Position numbers and translations under genes: made by a program. Shown here in pieces: positions 16,954 through 25,600 of a stretch of DNA of 64,000 nucleotides (position 1 is the stretch's first letter; each line of letters begins with the position of its first letter). Where the stretch lies: assembly GCF_014859355.1 (NCBI RefSeq), contig NZ_JACUUJ010000002.1:1-64000 (forward strand), read 5' to 3'. This stretch comes from Yoonia sp. (GTDB lineage: Bacteria; Pseudomonadota; Alphaproteobacteria; Rhodobacterales; Rhodobacteraceae). The notes beneath the pieces are model-generated. The model was not told the DNA's origin. It worked only from the letters and a program-made list of their open reading frames with translations, and did not search any database.

Positions 16954-17610
16954 ATGCTGCTGATCGTCAAGGATATCCGCAAGACTTATGCCACGGCTGA
17001 CGGGCCGTTCACGGTGCTGGACGGCGTTGACTTGACGCTTGACGGGGGCGAAACGCTGGCGCTGACCGGCGAAAGCGGCAGCGGCAAAAGCACGCTTTTG
17101 CACCTGATCGGTGGGCTGGATACGCCCGACAGCGGACAGATTGTCCTGAATGGTACGGATATTGCGGCATTGGATGACACCGGGCGCGCCGCCTTGCGCC
17201 GTGGCACGGTTGGTGTGGTTTTCCAGCAGTTCAACCTGATCCCCAGCCTCAAGGTGGCTGATAACATCGCCTTTCAGGCGCGCCTGGCGGGGCAGCATGA
17301 CCCTGATTGGGCCGCGGCACTGGCCCGCCGCATGGGGTTGACATCGCAATTGGGCAAATACCCTGAACAATTGTCCGGCGGTCAGCAACAAAGGGTCGCC
17401 ATCGCGCGCACGCTTGCGCCGAAACCGCGGCTGGTGCTGGCCGATGAACCTACCGGCAATTTGGACGAAGAAACCGCCGCCACGGTGTTGGATCTGATGC
17501 TGGAACTGGTGGCAGAAACCGGTGCGGGGTTGTTGATGGTGACGCATTCGCAGGCGTTGGCGGGGCGGATGGGGCGCCGACTGCATCTGCGGCAAGGGCG
17601 GATCGCATGA
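16954..17610 (+). CDS. ABC transporter ATP-binding protein (LolD/MacB-type)
   Basis: A 218-residue nucleotide-binding subunit. Walker A is GESGSGKST, the Q-loop is VVFQQFN, the signature is LSGGQQQRVAIA, Walker B is LVLADEPTGN, and the switch His is in VTHSQ. The short form and the LADEPTGNLD wording are typical of LolD/MacB/FtsE-like exporters that pair with FtsX-type permeases. ATG 16954 follows GAGGG. ATG 16942 is an alternative giving 222 residues. The stop overlaps the permease start by 4 bases. Confidence 0.9.
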   Translation: MLLIVKDIRKTYATADGPFTVLDGVDLTLDGGETLALTGESGSGKSTLLHLIGGLDTPDSGQIVLNGTDIAALDDTGRAALRRGTVGVVFQQFNLIPSLKVADNIAFQARLAGQHDPDWAAALARRMGLTSQLGKYPEQLSGGQQQRVAIARTLAPKPRLVLADEPTGNLDEETAATVLDLMLELVAETGAGLLMVTHSQALAGRMGRRLHLRQGRIA

Positions 17611-19991
17611 CAGGTGCCACGCTTCAGGCGCTGTTGTCGCACTGGTGGCGCAATCCGTTGCAGGGGTTCACGCTGCTGGCGGGGTTGGCGCTGGCCACGG
17701 CGCTTTGGTCAGGCGTGCAGGCCGTGAACGCCGAGGCCCGCGCCAGCTATGACGCCGCCGCCGCCACACTGGGCGAAGGGCAGTATGACAGGCTGGTGCG
17801 CCGCGACGGTCAACCGATGGATCAGGCGACGTATATCGCGCTGCGCCGGGCGGGCTGGTTGGTCAGCCCGGTGGTGCAGGGGCGGCTGAACGGCGTGCGG
17901 ATTGTCGGGATCGAGCCGTTGACAGCCCCCGGCGGGATCGGGCCGGTCAGGCTGGTTCAGGGGGCAGATATCGCGGGTTTCCTGACAGGCGCGGGCCAGC
18001 TTTTCGCCAATGCCGACACGGCGGCGCGGCTGCCTGACCTGCCGGTGATCGTCAGTCCCGATGCCGCGCCCGGCACGGCCATCACCGATATCGGCGTGGC
18101 GCAGCGCCTGCTTGGCAAGGCTGGCCAGATCGACAGCCTGATCGTTGCAGCGGATCAGCCGCAGGGCGGCCCGGCACTGGCCGGTATCGCCCCCGAACTG
18201 ACCCGCCAACAGGCGCAGGGCGGGTCGGATATCGGCAGGCTGACCGACAGTTTCCATTTGAACCTGACCGCCTTTGGGCTTTTGTCCTTTGCCGTAGGGA
18301 TATTCATCGTGAACGGCGCAATCGGGCTGGCGTTTGAACAGCGCCGCCCGGTGATGCGGACGCTGCGGGCGCTGGGCGTGCCGCTGCGGCGGCTGGTGGT
18401 GCTGATGGCGGCAGAGCTGACGGTCTTTGCGCTGGTGGCCGGGGGCATTGGGGTCGCGTTGGGCTATCTGATCGCGGCCTTGCTTTTGCCCGATGTGGCA
18501 GCGACCCTGCGCGGGCTTTACGGGGCGGATGTGTCGGGCACGCTGCAACTGCGTCCGGTCTGGTGGCTGTCGGGTTTAGCCATTGCGCTGGGTGGCACCG
18601 CGTTTGCGGCCAGCGGTGCGTTCTGGAAACTGGCCCGCATGCCGCTGCTGGCATCGGCGCAACCGCGTGCGCTGGCCATGGCTGCGGGCAAAAGCGCGCG
18701 GGTGCAGGCGCTGGCCGCGATGATCCTTTTGGCCGTGTCGGCAATTCTTATCTTCAAGGCCAAGGGCCTTGTTGCGGGGTTTGCATTGCTGGCCGCGCTT
18801 TTGATCGGTGCTGCATTGGCGCTGCCGTTGATCCTTGATCGGGTGTTGGCGCTGGCCAGCGGGCTGGCCCGGTCAGTGACGGCGCAATGGTTCTGGGCCG
18901 ATACGCGCCAGCAATTGCCGGGGCTGTCGCTGGCGCTGATGGCGCTGCTGCTGGCGATGGCGGCCAATGTGGGGGTGTCCACGATGGTGTCGAGCTTTCG
19001 GATGACCTTTACCGCCTTTCTGGATCAACGGCTGGCGTCCGAACTTTATGTCAGCACCGAAGATGGCGAACAGACCGCGGCGCTGATCGGCTTTGCCAGC
19101 CCACGGGTTGACGCGATCCTGCCGATCCAGTCGGCGGATGCGCAGATTGCCGGTTTCCCGAGCGAAGTGTTCGGCACCCGCGACCATGCCACCTATCGCG
19201 ACAACTGGGTGTTGCTGCACAGCGGGCCAGACCCGTGGAACCGCACCTTTGCCAGTGAGGCGGCGCTGATCAACGAACAACTGGCGCGCCGGGCCGGATT
19301 GGCGATTGGTGACAGAATCACAGTGCAGGATGTGTCGCTGGCCATCGCGGGAATTTACGGCGACTATGGCAACCCCATCGGGCAGGCGATTATATCCGAG
19401 GCGCTGTTCACCCAGCTCTATCCCGAAATCGCCCCGCAGCGGTTCGGCCTGCGGATGGACCACGCGGATGTGGCGGGTTTTGTCGCTGCGCTTGAGGCGG
19501 AAACAGGTATTTCCGCCAGCCAGACTATCAATCAGGCGGGGATCAAGGCGTTTTCATTGGCGGTGTTCGACCGGACATTCACAGTTACCACCGCGCTGAA
19601 TATCCTGACGCTGGCGGTGGCAGGTTTTGCGATATTGATGAGCTTGCTCACCCTTGCTGCCATGCGCGTGCCGCAACTCGCACCCGCATGGGCGATGGGC
19701 ATGACGCGCGCGCAACTGGGCCGGTTGGAAATGTTGCGCGCCGTGCTGCTGGCCGTGCTGACGGCGCTGGTCGCGCTGCCGCTGGGGTTGGTGCTGGCTT
19801 GGGCGTTGCTGGCCATCGTCAATGTCGCGGCCTTTGGGTGGAAACTGCCGATGTATCTGTTTCCGGCAGATTATGCGCGGCTGGGGCTGTTTGCGCTGCT
19901 GGCGGCGGTCTTGGCTGCCCTTTGGCCCGCCCGCAGGCTGGCACGCACGCCGCCGGCTGACCTGCTCAAGGTGTTTTCCAATGAACGTTAA
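17607..19991 (+). CDS. FtsX-like ABC transporter permease
   Basis: A 794-residue membrane protein with an N-terminal anchor (about residues 16-38), a periplasmic domain, a first FtsX block of three helices (about 210-340), a central pair of hydrophobic stretches (about 370-415 and 435-460), a second periplasmic domain and a C-terminal FtsX block (about 660-785) ending in the PARRLARTPPADLLK coupling region. This double-FtsX layout is that of lipoprotein- or lipid-exporting MacB/LolCE relatives. It lies between its ATPase and a secreted lipocalin-like protein with overlapping reading frames. Confidence 0.88.
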   Translation: MTGATLQALLSHWWRNPLQGFTLLAGLALATALWSGVQAVNAEARASYDAAAATLGEGQYDRLVRRDGQPMDQATYIALRRAGWLVSPVVQGRLNGVRIVGIEPLTAPGGIGPVRLVQGADIAGFLTGAGQLFANADTAARLPDLPVIVSPDAAPGTAITDIGVAQRLLGKAGQIDSLIVAADQPQGGPALAGIAPELTRQQAQGGSDIGRLTDSFHLNLTAFGLLSFAVGIFIVNGAIGLAFEQRRPVMRTLRALGVPLRRLVVLMAAELTVFALVAGGIGVALGYLIAALLLPDVAATLRGLYGADVSGTLQLRPVWWLSGLAIALGGTAFAASGAFWKLARMPLLASAQPRALAMAAGKSARVQALAAMILLAVSAILIFKAKGLVAGFALLAALLIGAALALPLILDRVLALASGLARSVTAQWFWADTRQQLPGLSLALMALLLAMAANVGVSTMVSSFRMTFTAFLDQRLASELYVSTEDGEQTAALIGFASPRVDAILPIQSADAQIAGFPSEVFGTRDHATYRDNWVLLHSGPDPWNRTFASEAALINEQLARRAGLAIGDRITVQDVSLAIAGIYGDYGNPIGQAIISEALFTQLYPEIAPQRFGLRMDHADVAGFVAALEAETGISASQTINQAGIKAFSLAVFDRTFTVTTALNILTLAVAGFAILMSLLTLAAMRVPQLAPAWAMGMTRAQLGRLEMLRAVLLAVLTALVALPLGLVLAWALLAIVNVAAFGWKLPMYLFPADYARLGLFALLAAVLAALWPARRLARTPPADLLKVFSNER

Positions 19992-21006
19992 AATCCTGAT
20001 TTTTGCGCTGTTTCCGGCGATCGCGCAGGCGCAAGGCTTTGCCGGATTGGGCGCGGCTGTCGATGGGTTTGCCGTGCCACAGCCCAACCCCACTTTCAGC
20101 TTTCCTGCCGATCACGGCGCACACCCCGATTACCGGATCGAATGGTGGTATCTAACGGCGAACCTGACCGCCGCAGACGGGACGCCCTATGGTCTGCAAT
20201 GGACATTGTTCCGCTCCGCACTGGCCCCGCAAGACAGCACTGGCTGGGACACGCCGCAGTTGTGGATGGGGCACGCCGCCGTGACAACGCCAGCAGATCA
20301 CTTTTTCACCGAACGGCTTGCGCGCGGCGGCATCGGGCAGGCGGGTGTGACGGCTGACCCCTTTGCTGCGTGGATCGATGAGTGGACGCTGCAAGGTAAT
20401 TGGCAGACCATGCAGATGACCGCCAGCGCCCCCGATTTCAGCTATGATATGGCGCTGACCGCGCAGGGGCCGCTGGTTTTTCATGGGGACGGTGGTTATT
20501 CGGTCAAATCTGCCGCTGGGCAGGCGTCGTATTATTATTCGCAACCTTTCTTTGACATCGCAGGCACATTGCGCCTGCCCGACGGCGATGTGGCGGTGAC
20601 AGGTGCCGCATGGCTGGATCGGGAATGGTCATCGCAACCCTTGGCGCAAAATCAGACGGGCTGGGATTGGTTTTCGTTGTCGTTCGATGATGGTAACAAA
20701 TTGATGGCGTTTCGGCTGCAACAGACAGACGGTGAAAACTATACCTCTGCCACGTGGATCGCACCTGATGGAACGGCGACGCCATATGCTGACGGGGCGC
20801 TTGTTGCCACGCCGCTGGCGATGAACGTGCGGGATGTTCCCGTGACATGGCATGTCGCATTGCCCGCAAGGGGCGTGGACGTGACCGTGCAGGCCATGAA
20901 TGAAAACGCATGGATGAACACCACCGTGCCCTATTGGGAAGGGCCAGTGACCGTGACCGGCAGCCATCAAGGCCGCGGCTATCTGGAGATGACAGGTTAT
21001 GACTGA
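19981..21006 (+). CDS. AttH/CrtC-like lipocalin-domain exported protein
   Basis: A 341-residue protein with a short signal peptide (MNVKILIFALFPAIAQAQ). The body matches the AttH/hydroxyneurosporene-synthase (CrtC) fold: HPDYRIEWWYLTANL near residue 46, WMGHAAVTT, a central AAWLDREWSSQPLAQNQTGWDWFSL and TVPYWEGPVTVTG close to the end. The family is best known from an ABC exporter operon (AttEFGH) and from carotenoid hydratases. Linkage to the FtsX exporter points to the former. The frame is open upstream, but the start overlapping the permease stop gives the signal peptide. Confidence 0.86.
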   Translation: MNVKILIFALFPAIAQAQGFAGLGAAVDGFAVPQPNPTFSFPADHGAHPDYRIEWWYLTANLTAADGTPYGLQWTLFRSALAPQDSTGWDTPQLWMGHAAVTTPADHFFTERLARGGIGQAGVTADPFAAWIDEWTLQGNWQTMQMTASAPDFSYDMALTAQGPLVFHGDGGYSVKSAAGQASYYYSQPFFDIAGTLRLPDGDVAVTGAAWLDREWSSQPLAQNQTGWDWFSLSFDDGNKLMAFRLQQTDGENYTSATWIAPDGTATPYADGALVATPLAMNVRDVPVTWHVALPARGVDVTVQAMNENAWMNTTVPYWEGPVTVTGSHQGRGYLEMTGYD

Positions 21007-21556
21007 CGGGTTTGCAACGCTGGACGGTTTGTATCGGCGTTTATGGCACACGCTGGAAACGGGTGTGCGTGATGCGGCGCATCCGGCGCGGCGGCCCACC
21101 TTTGCCACCGTATCACCCACCGGCTGGCCCGAGGCGCGCACGGTCGTCTTGCGCTCTGCCGACAGGGGCGGAACCGCGTTGACCATTCACACCGATCTTT
21201 GCTCTGGTAAAATAGCCAGCCTGCGCGCCACCCCCCGCGCGGCGCTGCATGTGTGGGATGCGGAACAGGCGCTGCAAATCAGGGTGCAGGCGGATGTGAC
21301 CATGCAATCGGGGCCTGACATTTTGCCGCTATGGAACAGTATCCCCGATCATGCGCAGCAAAGCTATGGCGTGATCCCACCGCCGGGCCAGCCGATTGCC
21401 ACCGCGTTGGACTATATCAAACGGCCCGATCCCGCGACATTCGCTGTGTTGCACTGTCAGATTGCCTACATCGACGTGGTGCATCTGGGCGCGGTTCACC
21501 GGCGGGCATCTTTTTCACGTGATCGTCACTGGGAAGGACAATGGCTTTCCCCCTGA
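20999..21556 (+). CDS. Pyridoxamine 5'-phosphate oxidase family flavoprotein
   Basis: A 185-residue split-barrel FMN-binding protein. Family markers are FATVSPTGWPEARTVVLRSAD, TIHTDLCSGKIASLRATPRAALHVWDAE and a C-terminal RASFSRDRHWEGQWLSP, which resembles the PNPOx end motif. It is shorter than true PdxH and lacks parts of that consensus, so pyridoxal synthesis is not assured. It overlaps the AttH-like gene by 8 bases and precedes the selD fusion by 24 bases. Confidence 0.82.
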   Translation: MTDGFATLDGLYRRLWHTLETGVRDAAHPARRPTFATVSPTGWPEARTVVLRSADRGGTALTIHTDLCSGKIASLRATPRAALHVWDAEQALQIRVQADVTMQSGPDILPLWNSIPDHAQQSYGVIPPPGQPIATALDYIKRPDPATFAVLHCQIAYIDVVHLGAVHRRASFSRDRHWEGQWLSP

Positions 21557-21580
21557 TCGCCAGCCCGCTAGAACAACGCA

Positions 21581-23677
21581 ATGAAAAGTTTTCCTCTGAC
21601 CCGCGACCTTGTCCTGATTGGCGGTGGACACACCCATGCGCTGGTGCTGCGCAAATGGGGGATGGACCCCTTGCCCGGTGTGCGGGTAACGGTGATCAAC
21701 CCCGGCCCGACCGCGCCCTATTCGGGGATGTTGCCGGGTTTCGTGGCCGGGCATTATACGCGTGATGAACTGGATATTGATCTGGTAAAACTGGCGCGTT
21801 TTGCAGGGGCGCGTTTGATCAACGGTTATGCGACAGGGATTGACCGCGCCGCGCAGACAGTCACGGTGCCGGGCAGGCCGCCCATCGGTTATGACACGCT
21901 GGCGATTGATGTGGGTATCACGTCGGCCATGCCAGCCCTGTCCGGATTCACCGCCCATGCGATCCCGGCCAAGCCGCTGGGCACGTTCGCATCGCGCTGG
22001 GATGCGTTTCGCGCCAATGCCAAAGACCCGCAAATCGCGATTATCGGCGGCGGGGTCGCGGGGGCTGAACTGGCGATGGCGATGGCGCACGCCCTGCGCG
22101 ACAAATCCCCCACCGTCCGGCTGATCGACCGCAGCCGCGCGCTGGCCGATCTTGGCTATAAGGCACGGCAGAAAATGCTGGCCGCCCTTGCCGCGCAAAA
22201 CGTCGAGATCATCGAAGATGCCGACGTGACAGAGGTGTTCCCCCAAGGTGTAGTATTGCGCGACGGGCGCACGATCCGGTCTGATTTTACCACCGGGGCG
22301 GCGGGTGCCAAACCGCATGACTGGCTGGCAGGTATCGGGTTGGACCTGCATGACGGGTTCATCAGCGTTGATGCTAACCTGAAAACCAGTGACCCCGCTA
22401 TTTTCGCGGTCGGAGACTGCGCGCATCTGCGCGAAAACCCCCGCCCCAAGGCGGGCGTTTATGCCGTGCGCGAGGCACCTGTGCTATTCGACAACCTGCG
22501 CGCGGTTCTGTCGGGCGGGCGCCTGCGACCCTATAAACCGCAAGGCGATTACCTGAAACTGGTGTCATTGGGCGGCAAATCAGCATTGGCGGAAAAATTT
22601 GGCACAGCGCGGCAGGGGCCGCTTTTGTGGCGGCTCAAGGATCATATCGACCGCAAATTCATGCGCCAGTTTGACGCACTGCCCGCGATGCAAACCAAGC
22701 AAACCCCGCGCAAGGCGGCCCTTGGGCTGGCAGAGGCGTTGGGCGATAAACCGATGTGCGGTGGCTGTGGGGCGAAGGTGGGGCGCGCAGCATTGCGCGA
22801 TGTGTTGGCCGACCATTTTGGCGATGATGCCGCGATGGTGCAGCCCGGGCAGGTGATCACCACGGATCATCTGCGCAGCCTGACGCTTGATCCGGTGCTG
22901 ATGGCCCGCATCGCGGCGGTCCATGCGCTGGGTGATATCTGGGCGATGGGGGCCGCGCCACAGGCGGTAACCGCCAGCATCATTCTGCCGCGCATGTCCG
23001 CCGATCTGCAACAGCGCACACTGGCCGAGGTCATGCAGGCCGCCATAGGGGTGATGACCGAGGCGGGCGCAAAGATCGTCGGCGGGCATACGTCGCTGGG
23101 CGAAGAACTGACCATCGGGTTCACGGTGACTGGGCTGACCGATACGCCGATTACCTTGGCCGGGGCACAACCCGGTGACGCACTGATCCTGACCAAACCC
23201 ATCGGCAGCGGCACGATCATGGCCGCTGAAATGGCAGGGCATGCGCACGGCGCGGATGTGATCGCTTGCCTTGACCTGATGGTCCAACCCCAGGGACGGG
23301 CGGCACATATCCTGCGCCATGCGCATGCGATGACGGATGTCACCGGTTTCGGGTTGGCGGGGCATTTGCGCGGCATCTGTGACGCGTCGGGCACCGGTGC
23401 AGTGGTGAAACCCGATCAGGTTCCCCTGATGCCGGGCGCGGCGGCGCTGGCGCAGTCCGGTGTGCGGTCTTCGCTGTTTGCGGATAATGTGGCCGGGGCC
23501 GGGGTGATCGGCGGCCCGGATTTTGACCTGTTGTTCGATCCGCAAACCGCGGGTGGTTTGCTGGCCGCTGTTGCCGGTGATCACGCAGCGGATATGTTGC
23601 AACAGCTCAAAATCGCAGGTTACACTGCCGCGATAATTGGCGAGATCACTCAAGCACCGGGGATCGCCACGCACTAA
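21581..23677 (+). CDS. selD: Selenide, water dikinase with N-terminal NADH-dehydrogenase-like flavoprotein domain
   Basis: A 698-residue two-domain protein. Residues 1 to about 370 are a pyridine-nucleotide-disulfide oxidoreductase domain of the NDH-2 type (LIGGGHTHALVL at 12-23, second Rossmann IIGGGVAGAELAMAMAH at 154-170, FAVGDCAHL at 275-283). From about 390 it is SelD, which makes selenophosphate from selenide and ATP: GGCGAKVG (394-401) carries the Cys396/Lys399 pair matching E. coli Cys17/Lys20, then TTDHLRSLTLDPVLMARIAAVHALGDIWAMGA. The active site uses cysteine, not selenocysteine. The oxidoreductase domain may feed reduced selenium to the kinase (inference). It ends inside the convergent mnmH gene. 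Confidence 0.93.
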   Translation: MKSFPLTRDLVLIGGGHTHALVLRKWGMDPLPGVRVTVINPGPTAPYSGMLPGFVAGHYTRDELDIDLVKLARFAGARLINGYATGIDRAAQTVTVPGRPPIGYDTLAIDVGITSAMPALSGFTAHAIPAKPLGTFASRWDAFRANAKDPQIAIIGGGVAGAELAMAMAHALRDKSPTVRLIDRSRALADLGYKARQKMLAALAAQNVEIIEDADVTEVFPQGVVLRDGRTIRSDFTTGAAGAKPHDWLAGIGLDLHDGFISVDANLKTSDPAIFAVGDCAHLRENPRPKAGVYAVREAPVLFDNLRAVLSGGRLRPYKPQGDYLKLVSLGGKSALAEKFGTARQGPLLWRLKDHIDRKFMRQFDALPAMQTKQTPRKAALGLAEALGDKPMCGGCGAKVGRAALRDVLADHFGDDAAMVQPGQVITTDHLRSLTLDPVLMARIAAVHALGDIWAMGAAPQAVTASIILPRMSADLQQRTLAEVMQAAIGVMTEAGAKIVGGHTSLGEELTIGFTVTGLTDTPITLAGAQPGDALILTKPIGSGTIMAAEMAGHAHGADVIACLDLMVQPQGRAAHILRHAHAMTDVTGFGLAGHLRGICDASGTGAVVKPDQVPLMPGAAALAQSGVRSSLFADNVAGAGVIGGPDFDLLFDPQTAGGLLAAVAGDHAADMLQQLKIAGYTAAIIGEITQAPGIATH

Positions 23678-24716
23678 GCGCGCGCAGCACTGCATCGGCT
23701 ACATGCTCTTGTCCGGTGGTATCCAGTGTTGCGGCCTGCACATTTGCGATAACTGACGGTCCGTCAATCCGGCGCGACCGCGCATATGCAGGGTCATAGT
23801 GCTGTGTCATCAATGCGGTGGCAAGGCCGGGGAAATTGCCGCTTCGTAACAGTGCAAGCCACCCGTCTACAACAGCATGTCCACGCATATAGCGCAGCGG
23901 GGCCAGAGAATTGGCGACCGCATCGGGGTTGGCGATGATGTCGGCATAGGCTTGTGTCAGGAAGTCTGCGCGCGCCGACATCGGGGCTGTGATGACGATG
24001 CGGGGGGCGGCGCACATCGCGCGCCACAGCGATGGTGGCAAAACGATCCGCCCGATCTTGCTGCTTTCGGCTTCGACCACCACGGGCCGCGCGGGATCAA
24101 GCGCGTGCAGCGCCATGGCAACTGCGGTTTCAAATGCCTTTTGGCTGGGCTGCCCTCCGGGTACGGCACCCAACAGTGACCCGCGATGACCGGCCAACCC
24201 TTCAAGGTCCAATACTTGCACCCCGCGTGATTTGAGCCGAGCCAGAATCGCGGTCTTGGCAGTGCCGGTATCGCCGTCAAGCAATACAATCGGGTGCGGT
24301 ACCGGATCGTCGTAAAGCGTTCTGTTGACCAAGCGGCGAAAGGTCTGATAGCCGCCCGCGACCGTATCAGCACGCCAGCCAATCTGCGTCAGAATCGCGG
24401 CAAAAGATCCGGACCGCTGTCCGCCGCGCCAGCAATAGACCAGCGGGCGCCAGCCGCCGCCTTTGTCCGCCAGCGGTCCGTCCAGATGATCAGCGACGTT
24501 GCGGGCCACCATGGCGGCCCCGATCTTGCGGGCGTTAAACGGGCTGACTTGTTTGTAAATTGTCCCGACGTGCGCACGCTGCGCATTTGACAACGCTGGA
24601 AGGTTGATCGCGCCGGGCACGTGATCTGCGGCAAATTCGGCGGGCGAGCGGACATCGATCAGCGTATCGAACCGATGGTCGAGCAGATCGGAAAGGTTTT
24701 CAAATGTGATGGGCAT
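23646..24716 (-). CDS. mnmH: tRNA 2-selenouridine synthase
   Basis: A 356-residue protein that replaces sulfur by selenium (from SelD selenophosphate) in the wobble uridine of Lys, Glu and Gln tRNAs. An N-terminal rhodanese domain (IDVRSPAEFAADHVPGAINLP) carries the active Cys95 in VYCWRGGQRSGS. A P-loop domain follows with GDTGTAKT at 148-155. I place the start at ATG 24716, giving MPITFENLSDLLDHRFDTLIDVRSP. The longer open frame upstream is not MnmH-like. Its 3' end overlaps that of selD by 32 bases tail to tail. Confidence 0.94.
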   Translation of the reverse strand: MPITFENLSDLLDHRFDTLIDVRSPAEFAADHVPGAINLPALSNAQRAHVGTIYKQVSPFNARKIGAAMVARNVADHLDGPLADKGGGWRPLVYCWRGGQRSGSFAAILTQIGWRADTVAGGYQTFRRLVNRTLYDDPVPHPIVLLDGDTGTAKTAILARLKSRGVQVLDLEGLAGHRGSLLGAVPGGQPSQKAFETAVAMALHALDPARPVVVEAESSKIGRIVLPPSLWRAMCAAPRIVITAPMSARADFLTQAYADIIANPDAVANSLAPLRYMRGHAVVDGWLALLRSGNFPGLATALMTQHYDPAYARSRRIDGPSVIANVQAATLDTTGQEHVADAVLRALSAWRSPVLE

Positions 24717-24757
24717 GTTGTTATCTAGCCGCAAAGCAGCGCAGGTTGAAGCCCATC

Positions 24758-25531
24758 TTAGGGACGCAGCGCAACCCGCCCCTGATCCGTCAACAGCCAG
24801 CAATCGCGCCCTTCGAACACCGCCGGCACCAGCGGTCTGCCGTAGCCCGCGCCGCCATCAAGGTCAATCCTGTTGCCGAAATGGCGGGGCGAATCCAAGG
24901 CGGTGTGTCCATGCACCACAAGCGGGCCAAAATCATGGGTGCTGTCCAGAAAACCGTCACGGATCCAGATCAGATCATCCTCGGCCTGCTCTGACAGCGC
25001 GATTCCTGGCCTTAACCCGGCATGGACAAAGATCAGATGGTCTGTCTGATGAAAAAGAGGTAGGCCATCCAGAAAATCCAGATGCGCCTGTGGCACCGCA
25101 GCGCGGGCTTGCTGAACAAGCGTGCCCTGATCCATCCCGGAAAAATGTTGTAGCTGTTCCAATCCGTTGTCTGGATAGTGAAACACCGCGTCGCCCGTAA
25201 TTCCGTAGGACGCCAAGGTCGTATTCCCGCCAAGGCGCGGGTTGATCCAATGAATACCCGATGCAACGCGGGCATCGTGCCCCACACCTTGCTGTATGAA
25301 ACGTGAAAAAAGCCGGTCGTGGTTGCCCCGTAGAAACACCCAGTTGCGCCCTGCCTCGCGCCCCGAGATCAGCGTTTCGATCACGCCCCTGCTGTCAGGG
25401 CCGCGGTCGGTATAATCGCCCAAAAACACCACCTGTGCATCTGACCCGCCATCATTTGCGATCTGTATCAAGGCTGCATCAAGCATGTCTTTCTGGCCGT
25501 GGATATCGCCGATGGCATATATGGGTTGCAT
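24758..25531 (-). CDS. Metallophosphoesterase (PPP-type serine/threonine phosphatase family)
   Basis: A 257-residue calcineurin-like phosphoesterase. The metal-site motifs are complete: GDIHGQ (residues 8-13), GDYTDRGPDSRGV (about 38-50) and LRGNHDRLF, with later HAGLRPG and HGHTA motifs. The wording matches bacterial PPP-family protein phosphatases and symmetrical diadenosine-tetraphosphatases. The substrate cannot be fixed. It lies 41 bases upstream of mnmH's reverse neighbour on the same strand and 70 bases before serA's 3' end. Confidence 0.88.
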   Translation of the reverse strand: MQPIYAIGDIHGQKDMLDAALIQIANDGGSDAQVVFLGDYTDRGPDSRGVIETLISGREAGRNWVFLRGNHDRLFSRFIQQGVGHDARVASGIHWINPRLGGNTTLASYGITGDAVFHYPDNGLEQLQHFSGMDQGTLVQQARAAVPQAHLDFLDGLPLFHQTDHLIFVHAGLRPGIALSEQAEDDLIWIRDGFLDSTHDFGPLVVHGHTALDSPRHFGNRIDLDGGAGYGRPLVPAVFEGRDCWLLTDQGRVALRP

Positions 25532-25600
25532 GGTATCTCCGGTGGTTTGGGGCTGCTCGCAGGGGGCTTTTACTCCCCTGCGGTCATGATCTGGTTTGGC

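Noticed and set aside
22759-22785. Selenocysteine (UGA) codon in SelD
   Set aside because: The active-site codons read through as cysteine and lysine (GGCGAK) with no in-frame TGA, so no recoding is needed.
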